From Planctomycetota bacterium (GTDB taxonomy: Bacteria; Planctomycetota; Planctomycetia; Pirellulales; Pirellulaceae), in assembly GCA_017303505.1 (NCBI GenBank), contig JAFLCP010000066.1, positions 1 to 39,896 of the forward strand: a stretch of DNA of 39,896 nucleotides, in the 5' to 3' direction. Of this stretch, positions 16,479 to 25,673 are shown piece after piece. Position 1 is the first letter of the stretch, and each line of letters opens with the position of its first letter. The notes below the pieces were generated by a model, which was not told where the DNA came from, did no database searches, and saw only the letters and a list, made by a program, of their open reading frames with translations. Position numbers and translations under genes: made by a program.

Positions 16479-19400
16479 AATTCTCGCCTCAAATCGAGGG
16501 TATAGGGGAATTCTGGATTGGGTCGGGGCAATTTGCAAATCACATCGCCTGGCGTGTGTCCAAATTGTGAGAATCTCGCCACACGGCGTGATTCAGCTTC
16601 CATCGCATTGATTGGGAAAGTGGCATAGTTGCGGCCGCCAGGATGAGCGACGTAATACGTACAGCCCCCCAACGAACGCGACGAGAACTTATCGACCAAA
16701 TCGAGGACCAGTGGAGTATGGACTGGCACGGTGGGATGGAGGCAGTTCGGGGGCTGCCAAGCGCGATACCGAACGCCACCGACATATTGTCCGGGCCGAT
16801 CCGTTGGATGAAGAGGAACCACATAGCCATTGCACGTCAAGTGATATCGATGAGGTTCGAAGCCTTCCATCAGCACTTGCAAACGTTCAACAGATGAATC
16901 GACGTAGCGGACCGTTCCAGCCGCAACTCCTTCTTCGCCTAAAACATACCAAGGTTCAATCGCTTGACGTAGTTCGATACGGACGCCTGAATGAAACACT
17001 TCGCCCATCTTGGGCATGCGAAATTCGAAATGAGGCGTAAACCAATGCGCGTCCCATTCCCAGCCATCTCGTTGCAACTCACCAATCACATTCTCGAAGT
17101 CGCGCCAAATAAAATAGGGCAACATAAATCGATCGTGCAATTCAGTCCGCCAGCGTGCTAATGGCTCTTTGTAAGGATGTCGCCAAAAGTGGGCAACCAA
17201 ATTGCGCACCAACAGCTGCATCGTTAAACTCATTTGTGGATGCGGCGGCATTTCAAAAGCCCGCAGTTCCAATAATCCTAAACGCCCACTCGAACTGTCC
17301 GGCGAATACAATTTATCGATGCAGAATTCAGCTCGATGTGTATTGCCAGTAACATCAACGAGAAGATTGCGCAGCAAACGATCGATAAGCCAGGGTGGAC
17401 AATAATTACCGGGCTCAGGAATCAACTCTAAAGCGGTTTGTAATTCATAAATCGCATCTGCTCGACCTTCATCAGCGCGTGGCGCTTGGCTGGTTGGCCC
17501 GATAAATCGATTGCTAAACAAATACGACAGCGAAGGATGATTGATCCAAAACGCCAGAAAACTTTTCAGCACATCGGGACGGCGCAAAAATGGGCTCTCG
17601 CTGGGGCGGGCGCCTCCGAGCACGATATGATTCCCACCACCGGTACCGGTGTGCCTTCCATCGAGATCAAACTTTTCGGTACCGAGCCGTGTTTGACGTG
17701 CTTCTTCGTAAAGCCCTTCGGTGATATCGACCATTTCATCCCAGCTCTTAGCCGGCTGGACATTGACTTCGATCACTCCAGGATCCGGCGTGACCATCAC
17801 CTTTTGCGTTCGCCAATCGTTGGGAGGCAGATATCCTTCCAAGATCACCGGTGTTCCCAATTCGGCTGCGGTTTCTTCAATCGCGGCCAGAAGTTCAACA
17901 TAATCTTCAAGACGTTCCACAGGGGGCATAAAGACATACAATCGCCCTTCTCGTGGTTCGATGCACATCGCCGTGCGAACAACATCCGCCGGAGTCTCAC
18001 GTCGCTTTCGGGCCAGCAACTCTTCATCATCATCGTGCGCATTGAGATTCGCTGCAAACGAAGGTGGATCAAGCGGTTTGACTGGCTTCTGAACTTTGGG
18101 GGCTGGCCGAGGAAGTGGATCTTTCGGAGCCGTTGGATCGTCAGGTGCCCACAGCGGCGGTACACCAGCAGGCAAAGCGGGGAGCGATTCCAACGGTAAT
18201 CGCAAGCCGATCGGCGAATCCCCCGGCAACAACATTAACTTCTCAGACCGAACGGGCCAATGCCCACTCTTCCAAACCCAACGTGCTTGTTGCCATTGTC
18301 GGTGCAAAGGCAACACAATTCCCACCGGTTCGCTCAAGCCACGCGTAAAAACACGTGCCAAACGACTCCGCTCTTCAGGGTCCTTGATCTTAGGATCTTT
18401 CGGATCAACGTTGATAGGTAAACGTTGTTCTTTCCACAGGTAATAGTGAATATCTTCGTAAGCTGGCATCAACCAAGTGGGATCGACGCCGAGCTTTTCT
18501 GCCAAGAGCCTCGTGAATCGCCGCGCGTGATGATAATTGAAACCATAGTCGCGTCCTTCATCGGCGATCAGCTCATCGTTGTGCCAAAGCGGATATCCAT
18601 CCGTGCGCCAGATGCAGGCCATCGCCCACCGCGGCAATGATTCGCCGGGATACCATTTCCCTTGCCCATAATGCAACATGCCTCCTTTTCCGAAGCGGTG
18701 TCTCAGGCGTTTGATCAACGCAGCTGACAAGCGCCGTTTATTGGGCCCGACTGCAGCCGAATTCCATTCCGCCCCTTCCATGTCGTCAATAGAAACAAAA
18801 GTCGGTTCGCCGCCCATCGTCAAGCGCACATCATCTTCTTGCAAGCGTCGATCGACAGCCTGACCGAGTTCGTCGATCTTCTTCCACTGCGCAGGCGTGA
18901 AAGGTTTTGTCGTGCGAGGATCTTCATGAATTCGCATCACCTTCATCGAGAAATCGAATTCACATTCCGCTTTCTCAACCAATCCAGTAATCGGAGCGGC
19001 ACTTAATGGATCGGGGGTGCACGCTACAGGCAAATGCCCTTCACCGCATAACAATCCACTGGTTGGATCAAGCCCAACCCAACCGGCACCAGGCAAGTAG
19101 ACCTCGGCCCACGCATGCAGATCGGTAAAATCACTTTCGGGGCCACTCGGACCATCCAGCGCTTTTTGATCCGCCGTCAATTGAATGAGATAGCCTGAAG
19201 CAAAACGGGCGGCGAGTCCCAAATGCCGAGCGATCGTCACCAAGAGCCATGCCGAATCGCGACATGAGCCTGTGCGTTTCTCCAAAGTTTCTTCGGGCGT
19301 TTGAACACCTGGTTCCAAACGGATCGTGTACTTGATGTCTTGTTGCAAGCGTTGGTTCAAAGCGACCAACGCATTGATCGTTTTTTCTTTGCGACGCGGA

Positions 19401-19801
19401 ACTACAGCCAGCCATTCCGCCAACTTCGGTGTGAGTCGATCAACAGCCAAAAATGGCGCTAACTCTTTCATCAACCATGGTTCGTATGCAAACGGAAATT
19501 CGTCCGCATACTCTTCCAAGAAAAAATCGAACGGATTGATCACCGTGAGGTCGGCAACCAAATCAACTCGGACCATAAACTTCTGTGTCGGCTTCGGGAA
19601 CACAAGGCGCGCGATAAAATTCCCTTGCGGGTCTTGTTGCCAATTGCAGAAATGGTCCGCCGGCTCGACTCGCATCGAATAGCTCAACACCGGCGTGCGG
19701 CAATGGGGAGCAGGCCTTAAACGAACAATTTGCGGAGATAGGCGGACAGGACGATCGTAATTGTAAGTCGTCTCATGATGCAGCGCAACGCGAATGGCCA
19801 T
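16475..19801 (-). CDS. Transglutaminase-like / DUF2126 (putative amidoligase) fusion protein
   Basis: The 1108-residue protein opens MAIRVALHHETTYNYDRPV, typical of the bacterial transglutaminase N-terminal domain. The transglutaminase-like core has RTGSCRDSAW (Cys180), DLHAWAEVYLPG (His229) and LDPTSG (Asp245). From about residue 320 it is DUF2126, with RLTMGGEPTFVSIDD, PGVIEVNVQPA, HTGTGGGNHIVLGG and HRAEFCIDKLYSPD. These fit the glutamine-synthetase-like fold proposed for this putative amidoligase family. Family knowledge suggests peptide cleavage plus amide ligation; the substrate is unknown. The ATG at 19801 is chosen because homologues begin MxIxVAL; an in-frame start at 19876 adds a non-family leader. 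The circularly permuted ATP-grasp and alpha-E partners often seen beside this family are not adjacent. Confidence 0.9.
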   Translation of the reverse strand: MAIRVALHHETTYNYDRPVRLSPQIVRLRPAPHCRTPVLSYSMRVEPADHFCNWQQDPQGNFIARLVFPKPTQKFMVRVDLVADLTVINPFDFFLEEYADEFPFAYEPWLMKELAPFLAVDRLTPKLAEWLAVVPRRKEKTINALVALNQRLQQDIKYTIRLEPGVQTPEETLEKRTGSCRDSAWLLVTIARHLGLAARFASGYLIQLTADQKALDGPSGPESDFTDLHAWAEVYLPGAGWVGLDPTSGLLCGEGHLPVACTPDPLSAAPITGLVEKAECEFDFSMKVMRIHEDPRTTKPFTPAQWKKIDELGQAVDRRLQEDDVRLTMGGEPTFVSIDDMEGAEWNSAAVGPNKRRLSAALIKRLRHRFGKGGMLHYGQGKWYPGESLPRWAMACIWRTDGYPLWHNDELIADEGRDYGFNYHHARRFTRLLAEKLGVDPTWLMPAYEDIHYYLWKEQRLPINVDPKDPKIKDPEERSRLARVFTRGLSEPVGIVLPLHRQWQQARWVWKSGHWPVRSEKLMLLPGDSPIGLRLPLESLPALPAGVPPLWAPDDPTAPKDPLPRPAPKVQKPVKPLDPPSFAANLNAHDDDEELLARKRRETPADVVRTAMCIEPREGRLYVFMPPVERLEDYVELLAAIEETAAELGTPVILEGYLPPNDWRTQKVMVTPDPGVIEVNVQPAKSWDEMVDITEGLYEEARQTRLGTEKFDLDGRHTGTGGGNHIVLGGARPSESPFLRRPDVLKSFLAFWINHPSLSYLFSNRFIGPTSQAPRADEGRADAIYELQTALELIPEPGNYCPPWLIDRLLRNLLVDVTGNTHRAEFCIDKLYSPDSSSGRLGLLELRAFEMPPHPQMSLTMQLLVRNLVAHFWRHPYKEPLARWRTELHDRFMLPYFIWRDFENVIGELQRDGWEWDAHWFTPHFEFRMPKMGEVFHSGVRIELRQAIEPWYVLGEEGVAAGTVRYVDSSVERLQVLMEGFEPHRYHLTCNGYVVPLHPTDRPGQYVGGVRYRAWQPPNCLHPTVPVHTPLVLDLVDKFSSRSLGGCTYYVAHPGGRNYATFPINAMEAESRRVARFSQFGHTPGDVICKLPRPNPEFPYTLDLRREF

Positions 19802-19974
19802 CGTTAAAAGATCTTCCTCTAGGTATCGTTTTCGATTGCCCCAAACCGCCATTTGGAGACAATCAGCCTGATGCAAAGAAATCGTTGTATCAGGTTGCCT
19901 AGACGAAGAAAAGCGGCTGAACCTAAGATGGCCTCTCTTGACTGCTGAAGAAGCAAATTTGCCGAAAATGCACC

Positions 19975-20733
19975 TTAGCGTGCGATTTGGAAATCGAAGT
20001 CAGTAAACTCCGTGTGGCTGCTCAAAGCCACTTGAAAGCGACTTGGATTTTTGCCATCGGGAAGCAAAATCAGGCGGCCACGATCATCGACCATCCAGAC
20101 CACCCCATTGGCATCCCAACGAAAAGTGCGGAGATGCACGGGCGTTTCAAGAATTTGCTTGTACTCTTTGGTCTTAGAAATATCGTAGATCGTACTTTTT
20201 TCTCCCACAGTACCGATTAACACTCGATTCTTGCACAAATCAAAGGCCCCATTCCACGTCCCACTCAAACGCGACTTTTGAATCTGATGAACCAACTCGG
20301 CTTTGCGTTTTCCCTCATTCCAACGCCAAATAGCTCCCGCAAATGGATCATCCACTTTGGGCTCTTTGGCGATTTCACTCCACCAAACTTGTTCCTCTTC
20401 GTCGCTTCGAACCTGCTTCACTAAGTTGGGTGAAATGTAAAAAGCGGTTTCGCCCACGCGGGAACGATGGATTAATACCGAGTCCTCTCCACTACATAGG
20501 AAAAATTCATCGCTGGTAAGAAACTCAATGCTCCCGATACGCGAGGTATGGGTTTTGTGATTGAAATTACTGCGACTGAATGATCGTTCGAGCTCATCGT
20601 TTGCATACGACAAAACTCGCCCAGGTGCCTCGATTCCTTCCGAAATAAACATACCTGGAAACTCGCCCTCAACTGGGCGACTTTGGAGAGACCAAACCAA
20701 GATTATCAGCAAGGACAGGCGGACTTTGTGCAT
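19975..20733 (-). CDS. Secreted beta-propeller-like hypothetical protein
   Basis: The 252-residue product has a signal peptide (about 1-23, LSLLIILVWSLQSRPVEG). Strand-rich repeats follow, such as IGSIEFLTSDEFFLCSGEDSVLIH, GAIWRWNEGKRKAELVHQI, NRVLIGTVGEKSTIYDISK and FRWDANGVVWMVDDRGRLILL. These are spaced about 40-50 residues apart, as in propeller blades. There are no catalytic residues to call; a binding or structural role outside the cytoplasm is inferred. AAGGAGG eight bases upstream fixes the ATG at 20733. It lies about 170 bases upstream of the transglutaminase gene on the same strand. I recognise no named family. Confidence 0.72.
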   Translation of the reverse strand: MHKVRLSLLIILVWSLQSRPVEGEFPGMFISEGIEAPGRVLSYANDELERSFSRSNFNHKTHTSRIGSIEFLTSDEFFLCSGEDSVLIHRSRVGETAFYISPNLVKQVRSDEEEQVWWSEIAKEPKVDDPFAGAIWRWNEGKRKAELVHQIQKSRLSGTWNGAFDLCKNRVLIGTVGEKSTIYDISKTKEYKQILETPVHLRTFRWDANGVVWMVDDRGRLILLPDGKNPSRFQVALSSHTEFTDFDFQIAR

Positions 20734-20741
20734 CGAATGAA

Positions 20742-20748
20742 CCTCCTT
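20742..20748 (-). promoter_or_regulatory. Strong Shine-Dalgarno of the propeller-like gene
   Basis: The minus strand reads AAGGAGG eight bases before the ATG at 20733. It supports that start and shows that this organism does use canonical ribosome binding sites on some genes. Confidence 0.8.
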
Positions 20749-20886
20749 AAATTAGGCTCATAACAACTCCCAACGATCTATCCCCCCAAGCGGAAACAAA
20801 AAGCGAGACTTTCCATTCATGTAAACCGTAGGTCACGAAATGCCACGGACAACTTTTTTCGGTCAACTTTTTGCCGAGAATTCACG

Positions 20887-20914
20887 AAAAAACCCCCTTA
20901 GTGACCTAAGGGGG
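20887..20914 (-). terminator. Intrinsic terminator of ppdK
   Basis: A perfect 9-bp stem CCCCCTTAG (20893-20901) / CTAAGGGGG (20906-20914) closes a four-base loop TGAC. Six A residues at 20887-20892 read as a U tract after the stem on the minus strand. It lies about 35 bases beyond the ppdK stop and matches a rho-independent terminator. Confidence 0.9.
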
Positions 20915-20949
20915 CTACTCAAAAGTAATATCACAAATCGAACCAAGAA

Positions 20950-23685
20950 TTACTTCTTGGCCGACTTCAAAGCGGCTTGAGCGGCAGCCAAACGTGCGAT
21001 GGGCACACGGAATGGCGAGCAACTTACATAGTTCAAACCGATCGTATGGCAGAAGCCAACCGAAGCTGGATCACCACCGTGCTCACCGCAAATACCGATC
21101 TTCAGATCTTCGCGGGTCGAGCGACCTTTGTCCACACCGATCTTCATCAACTGACCAACACCGGTGGTGTCAATCGACGCAAATGGGTTGGCCTTGATGA
21201 TTTCCAACTCTTGATAATGTGGCAAGAACGAGCCCGAGTCATCGCGGCTCATGCCCAACGCAGTCTGCGTCAAGTCATTGGTACCGAACGAGAAGAACTC
21301 AGCCGTTTCAGCGATTTCATCGGCAGTCAAAGCACCGCGAGGTACTTCGATCATCGTGCCAACGGTGTAAGCGAACTTCTTGCCGGTTTCCTTCATCACT
21401 TCCTTCGCAACGCGATGAATGATCTCGACTTGTAGATCGAGTTCCTTCTTGAAGCCCACAAGTGGAACCATGATTTCTGGTTTCACCTTGATGCCAGCCT
21501 TGAGAACAGCAGCAGCGGCTTGGAAGATCGCGCGAGCTTGCATCTCAGAGATTTCTGGACGGCAAATACCCAAGCGGCAACCACGGAAACCGAGCATTGG
21601 ATTGAACTCATGGAGTTCTTCAACCAAGCGTTGAACTTCCTTGACAGTGATTCCAAGTTGCTGAGCAACTTCTTCTTGCCCCTTCTTGTTGTCGTGCTGT
21701 GGCAAGAACTCGTGCAATGGTGGATCCAACAAGCGAATGCAAGCGGGAAGACCATTCAATGCCTTGAAGATACCTTCAAAGTCCTTTTGTTGGTAAGGCA
21801 GCAATTGAGCCAAAGCGGCTTTGCGATCCGCATCGTTCTCAGCCAAGATCATCTTGCGAACAGCGATGATACGATCGCCTTCGAAGAACATGTGCTCGGT
21901 TCGGCACAAACCGATACCTTCCGCACCAAACGCAATGGCGTTTTCAACTTGGTCTGGTTGGTCCGCGTTGGTTCGAATTCCGAGGGTACGGAATTTGTCA
22001 GCCAACTTCATGATGTGGTTGTAGTATTGATAAACCTTGCTGTCGGCAGGCTTCAGGGTCTTGGAAACCAAGACTTGCTTCAGCTCGCTGTCAGCAGTAT
22101 CGATCAAACCATGGAACACTTCACCGGTGGAACCATTGATGCTGATGAAGTCACCTTCTTTCAAAGTGACCGAACCGCACTTCAGCGTACCCTTGTGATA
22201 ATCGATTTCGATATCACCAGCACCTGCAACGCAAACCTTACCCATCTGACGAGCCACCAAAGCTGCGTGGCTGGAAACACCACCGCGGCAGGTGAGAATA
22301 CCGTCAGAAGCGATCATACCGCGCAAGTCTTCTGGGCTGGTTTCGATACGAGCCAAGATAACGCTCTTCTTCATGGCAGCGAATTCTTCGGCCTTAGCAG
22401 CCGTAAACGCCACATGACCCGAAGCGGCACCAGGGCCTGCAGCCAAACCAACAGCCATCAAGCGGCCATCTTTCTTGGCTTGTTCGTAAGCCTTGGTATC
22501 GAAGATCGGTTGCAACAATTGGTTCAAAGCTTCTGGGTCACCCGAACGAACTGCATGTTCTGGGGTCATTAGCTTTTCTTTAACCATGTCATGAGCAATC
22601 TTCACGTAAGCCAACGCGGTGCGTTTGCCGTTACGTGTTTGCAACATGTACAACTTCTTCTTCTCGATGGTGAATTCGAAGTCTTGTACGTCGCCGAAGT
22701 TCTTTTCCAAAGTCTTGCGAACGTCGACGAGCTCTTTGTAAGCTGGGCCGATGATCTTGTCCTTGGCCATTTCAGCGATCTTCAATGGTGTGCGAACACC
22801 GGCAACCACGTCTTCACCTTGAGCGTTGACGAGGTATTCGCCATAGAAAACGTTTTCGCCGTTGGCAGGGTCACGAGTAAAGGCTACACCCGTTGCACAA
22901 TCGTCGCCCATGTTGCCGAAGACCATGCTTTGAACGTTAACTGCAGTTCCCCACTCATCAGGAATACGATACTTCTGACGATAAAGAATGGCGCGTTCGT
23001 TCATCCACGAACCGAACACTGCGGATACTGCACCTTCCAATTGCTTCATCGGGTCGGTTGGGAAGGTTTTGCCAGTTCGCTCTTTGATCAATTTCTTGTA
23101 ACGAGCTACCAACTCTTGCAGATGTTCTTCGGTCAAATCGGTGTCTTCTTTAACACCCACTTCTTCCTTCAAACCATGCATAACTTCTTCGAATGGTTCG
23201 TGTTCGTTTTCATGTCGCTTCTGAACACCCATCACCACGTCGCCATACATCTGCAAGAAGCGGCGATAGGAGTCCCATGCAAAGCGACCATTCGAAGTTG
23301 CCTTCTTAAGACCTTCGGTGGTGTCGTCGTTGAGACCCAAGTTCAAAATGGTATCCATCATACCGGGCATCGAATCGCGAGCACCCGAACGAACTGAAAC
23401 CAACAATGGGTTCTTAGGATCACCAAACTTCTTGCCGGTCTCTTTTTCTAACCAAGCAACAGCCTTCTTCATGTCCACATCCAAACCTTCTGGATGCTTC
23501 TTGCCGTTCTTGTAGTAATGAACGCAGCATTCGGTGGTGATTGTGAAACCTGGAGGAACAGGCAAACCAATCTTGGTCATCTGGGCCAAGTTAGCACCTT
23601 TACCACCCAGCAACGCCTTCATATCTCCGGCGCCATCAGTCTTTGACTTGCCGAAGTAGTAAATCATCTTGTTCGCCTTGGCCAT
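20950..23685 (-). CDS. ppdK: Pyruvate, phosphate dikinase
   Basis: The 911-residue enzyme interconverts pyruvate, ATP and phosphate with phosphoenolpyruvate, AMP and diphosphate. The ATP-grasp domain begins [21 protein letters not shown] and contains [21 protein letters not shown]. The phosphohistidine domain has [17 protein letters not shown] (His473). The PEP/pyruvate barrel has [28 protein letters not shown] and [21 protein letters not shown] with the conserved cysteine. The family length of about 880-900 is met. The ATG at 23685 begins [12 protein letters not shown]; a GTG at 23697 is possible but GGAGG is only two bases before it. The gene has its own promoter, leader hairpin and terminator, so it is monocistronic; it may serve gluconeogenesis or diphosphate-linked glycolysis. 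Confidence 0.95.
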   Translation of the reverse strand: MAKANKMIYYFGKSKTDGAGDMKALLGGKGANLAQMTKIGLPVPPGFTITTECCVHYYKNGKKHPEGLDVDMKKAVAWLEKETGKKFGDPKNPLLVSVRSGARDSMPGMMDTILNLGLNDDTTEGLKKATSNGRFAWDSYRRFLQMYGDVVMGVQKRHENEHEPFEEVMHGLKEEVGVKEDTDLTEEHLQELVARYKKLIKERTGKTFPTDPMKQLEGAVSAVFGSWMNERAILYRQKYRIPDEWGTAVNVQSMVFGNMGDDCATGVAFTRDPANGENVFYGEYLVNAQGEDVVAGVRTPLKIAEMAKDKIIGPAYKELVDVRKTLEKNFGDVQDFEFTIEKKKLYMLQTRNGKRTALAYVKIAHDMVKEKLMTPEHAVRSGDPEALNQLLQPIFDTKAYEQAKKDGRLMAVGLAAGPGAASGHVAFTAAKAEEFAAMKKSVILARIETSPEDLRGMIASDGILTCRGGVSSHAALVARQMGKVCVAGAGDIEIDYHKGTLKCGSVTLKEGDFISINGSTGEVFHGLIDTADSELKQVLVSKTLKPADSKVYQYYNHIMKLADKFRTLGIRTNADQPDQVENAIAFGAEGIGLCRTEHMFFEGDRIIAVRKMILAENDADRKAALAQLLPYQQKDFEGIFKALNGLPACIRLLDPPLHEFLPQHDNKKGQEEVAQQLGITVKEVQRLVEELHEFNPMLGFRGCRLGICRPEISEMQARAIFQAAAAVLKAGIKVKPEIMVPLVGFKKELDLQVEIIHRVAKEVMKETGKKFAYTVGTMIEVPRGALTADEIAETAEFFSFGTNDLTQTALGMSRDDSGSFLPHYQELEIIKANPFASIDTTGVGQLMKIGVDKGRSTREDLKIGICGEHGGDPASVGFCHTIGLNYVSCSPFRVPIARLAAAQAALKSAKK

Positions 23686-23717
23686 AACCGTTTTCACAAC
23701 CTCCGAGGAAAGGAATA

Positions 23718-23740
23718 AGGGAGCGTCTGCGCAACTCCCT
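23718..23740 (-). promoter_or_regulatory. Hairpin in the ppdK 5' leader
   Basis: In the ppdK leader RNA, AGGGAG (from 23740) pairs with CTCCCT (to 23718), with an inner GCG/CGC pairing and CAGA loop. It sits about 33-55 bases before the start codon, between the promoter and the ribosome binding site. No U tract follows, so it is not a terminator; it could stabilise or regulate the leader. Confidence 0.5.
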
Positions 23741-23777
23741 AAAAAATCAATGTTTTGCGGACCAAAATAGCTCGTGG

Positions 23778-23806
23778 AGTGTAATAATCACTACAGATTA
23801 CGTCAA
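23778..23806 (-). promoter_or_regulatory. Sigma-70-type promoter of ppdK
   Basis: On the minus strand TTGACG (-35, at 23806-23801) and TACACT (-10, at 23783-23778) are spaced by 17 bases: five and four of six consensus positions. Transcription would start near 23771, giving a leader of about 85 bases. Confidence 0.55.
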
Positions 23807-24005
23807 TCGGGTGGACCCCCTGACCGACAAGACTTCCACACCTTTTCCCCACCAAGTAACTCCTGCGACTCGCCCAAACGACAGAATTGGAACCGTTACT
23901 GCAACTGCCAAACTCCCGCAAGGTAGCCAACATCGCTACACTACCCCAAACCTTCATCAAAACTAGAACAGTTGCTTCCCATCGGCCCCACAGCTGCAAA
24001 CCACC

Positions 24006-24800
24006 ATGCCGCACAAAGAAACCACGGATACCACCGGCATCCTTTTTGTTGGCCATGGCACCCGAAATCGCATCGGACAGAAGCAATTTCTCGACCTAGC
24101 CCAAGCCGTGAGCGGAAAACTCCCTCACCTAAGGCTGGAACCAGCTTTCCTGGAACTAGCCGAACCTTCCATCGAAGACGCTGTGGCAGCCCTTGCGACC
24201 CAAACCGAGCAGATACTCACCGTTCCACTCCTCCTTTTTTCCGCTGGACATGCCAAAGAGGACATTCCATCCGCAGTGGCTCAAGCCTGCGAGAAACACT
24301 CACTCCGCTGCGTCGGACAAACCGAACCGTTGCAGCACCTCCCTCCCCTGCTCCAACTCGCCTCCCATCGCTATCGGCAATCGCTGACAGCGACCGACCT
24401 ACAGATCCCCATAGAACGTCGAGCCCTCTTGATGTTGGGGCGAGGTAGCAGCGACCTGCAAGCGACAAGAGCCATGCGATCCCTCACTTTGTTGCGACGC
24501 AATACCGACCCCGTCAGGTATGCGGGCACCGCCTTTTTTGCCGTCGCCAAACCCAACCCGAAACAGTTGTTTGAGTACCTGACTCAAAAAAGAGATGAAG
24601 AACTGATCGTCGTTCAGCCTCATCTGCTTTTCGACGGAATGCTATGGCAAGAAGCGGCAGAGATGGTACAAGTTTACCAAGGCCAAACACCCCAGCGAAC
24701 GTGGCGAATCACACCTCCCTTAGGTGCCGATTTGGCTCTTGCCGAAGCGATTTCTGAAATCATCATCACTCGACTCCAAACACTCCACTCCCTTTCATGA
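24006..24800 (+). CDS. cbiX: CbiX-type sirohydrochlorin chelatase, two-domain form
   Basis: The 264-residue protein has GILFVGHGTRN (His17) and VPLLLFSAGHAKEDIP (His82), the metal-handling histidines of CbiX/SirB chelatases. These insert cobalt or iron into sirohydrochlorin for cobalamin or siroheme. A second related domain (about residues 135-250, LLMLGRGSSDLQA to VVQPHLLFDGMLW) keeps the fold, with R replacing H in the first motif and H in the second (QPHLLFDG). Its length matches the two-domain SirB-like form. The ATG at 24006 has no strong Shine-Dalgarno. The stop overlaps the next gene's ATG (ATGA), so the two are translationally coupled. No other corrin genes are nearby, so cobalt versus iron cannot be decided. 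Confidence 0.85.
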   Translation: MPHKETTDTTGILFVGHGTRNRIGQKQFLDLAQAVSGKLPHLRLEPAFLELAEPSIEDAVAALATQTEQILTVPLLLFSAGHAKEDIPSAVAQACEKHSLRCVGQTEPLQHLPPLLQLASHRYRQSLTATDLQIPIERRALLMLGRGSSDLQATRAMRSLTLLRRNTDPVRYAGTAFFAVAKPNPKQLFEYLTQKRDEELIVVQPHLLFDGMLWQEAAEMVQVYQGQTPQRTWRITPPLGADLALAEAISEIIITRLQTLHSLS

Positions 24801-25435
24801 TTGAGCGTCAGAATAAAACCGTTCGAGTGATCAAGGTCGGAGGAAGCCTTCTCACATGGCCGAAACTTAGAGATCAATTGCCCGCTTGGCTCGAAACACT
24901 TCCGCCTGGAATGAACCTCCTGATTTTTGGAGGGGGCGAATGCGTGGAAGCGATGCGTGAACTCGACGCATTCTGGTCACTCGATCCAACCGCAATGCAT
25001 TGGCGGTGCGTGAGACTTCTAAATGCCACGTTCGAAATCGCCCAAGAGCTCTGGCCTGCGTGGAGCGCATTTCCATTCGTCGAAGATTCCGTCGTTGCCT
25101 TGCGAGAGCAAATTGCCAACGACCGAAACATGTCACATCCGATCATTGTACAACCCAGCGCAATATACACTCGATCGGTTGACACCTTACCACATAACTG
25201 GGCCACAACGACCGATTCCATTGCCGCCTATCTCGCTAATGTTCTTCCAGCATCTGAACTTTACCTGCTCAAGTCGACGTCGCCGCAGCTAGGCCTAACG
25301 TTGAGCGACGCAGCCGCCTTGGGTTTTGTCGATGCTGCTTTTCCATCGGTTGCTAGTTCTCACTATCACATACGCTCTGTAGATCTGACAGATCCGGACT
25401 GGCCAACGACCGAGTTCCAAGCAATCGAGCAGTAA
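24797..25435 (+). CDS. Small amino-acid-kinase-fold protein, MfnE/COG2054-like
   Basis: The 212-residue protein has RVIKVGGSLL near the start (phosphate-binding K and GG), LLIFGGGECVEAMRELD, and HNWATTTDSIAAYLANVL followed by LYLLKST. The HxWxxTxDSxxxY block and short length are like the archaeal MfnE group (aminomethylfuran-phosphate kinase) rather than aspartokinase, UMP kinase or glutamate 5-kinase. Planctomycetes are known to carry tetrahydromethanopterin and formyltransferase/hydrolase C1 genes, so a methylofuran-type cofactor role is a reasonable inference but not shown. It is coupled to cbiX by a four-base overlap. Automated annotation may label it as a pyrroline-carboxylate or aspartate kinase; I think these are less likely. 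Confidence 0.7.
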   Translation: MIERQNKTVRVIKVGGSLLTWPKLRDQLPAWLETLPPGMNLLIFGGGECVEAMRELDAFWSLDPTAMHWRCVRLLNATFEIAQELWPAWSAFPFVEDSVVALREQIANDRNMSHPIIVQPSAIYTRSVDTLPHNWATTTDSIAAYLANVLPASELYLLKSTSPQLGLTLSDAAALGFVDAAFPSVASSHYHIRSVDLTDPDWPTTEFQAIEQ

Positions 25436-25616
25436 TCGCTTATTACGAATTTTCTTTTGCACTAAAACCACCCAGATTAACAGGCTCATTTGAAGCCACG
25501 CCGCGTCGCTTCACTCACCATCTGCAATCCGGACTAGCCACCGCGACTCAATTTCTTTATCTTGTCCAAGCATGCTTTATGGCCCGTCGTGCATTACGAC
25601 TGGTTGTGAGCAACTC

Positions 25617-25636
25617 GCTCTTGGACCAACAAGAGC
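25617..25636. repeat. Perfect 7-bp inverted repeat upstream of parA
   Basis: GCTCTTG (25617-25623) and CAAGAGC (25630-25636) flank GACCAA. The element ends 37 bases before the parA start. It could be an operator or a leader hairpin; no run of T follows. Confidence 0.5.
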
Positions 25637-25673
25637 CAAGGACAGACAAGTGCTTTAGGGAGGAAGCCAAGCG

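Larger units (their letters stand above)
23686..24005. other. Divergent ppdK-cbiX intergenic region
   Basis: Apart from the ppdK promoter, leader hairpin and ribosome binding site listed here, the region shows no gene. A minus-strand open frame (23739-24086) covers it, but it overlaps the cbiX start and has no family features. No clear promoter for cbiX was found. Confidence 0.5.

Noticed and set aside
21520-22572. 350-codon plus-strand open frame inside ppdK
   Set aside because: It is an exact antisense shadow of the highly conserved ppdK gene; its composition reflects the opposite strand.
23739-24086. 115-codon minus-strand frame between ppdK and cbiX
   Set aside because: It overlaps the cbiX start and the ppdK promoter, and the translation shows no family feature.
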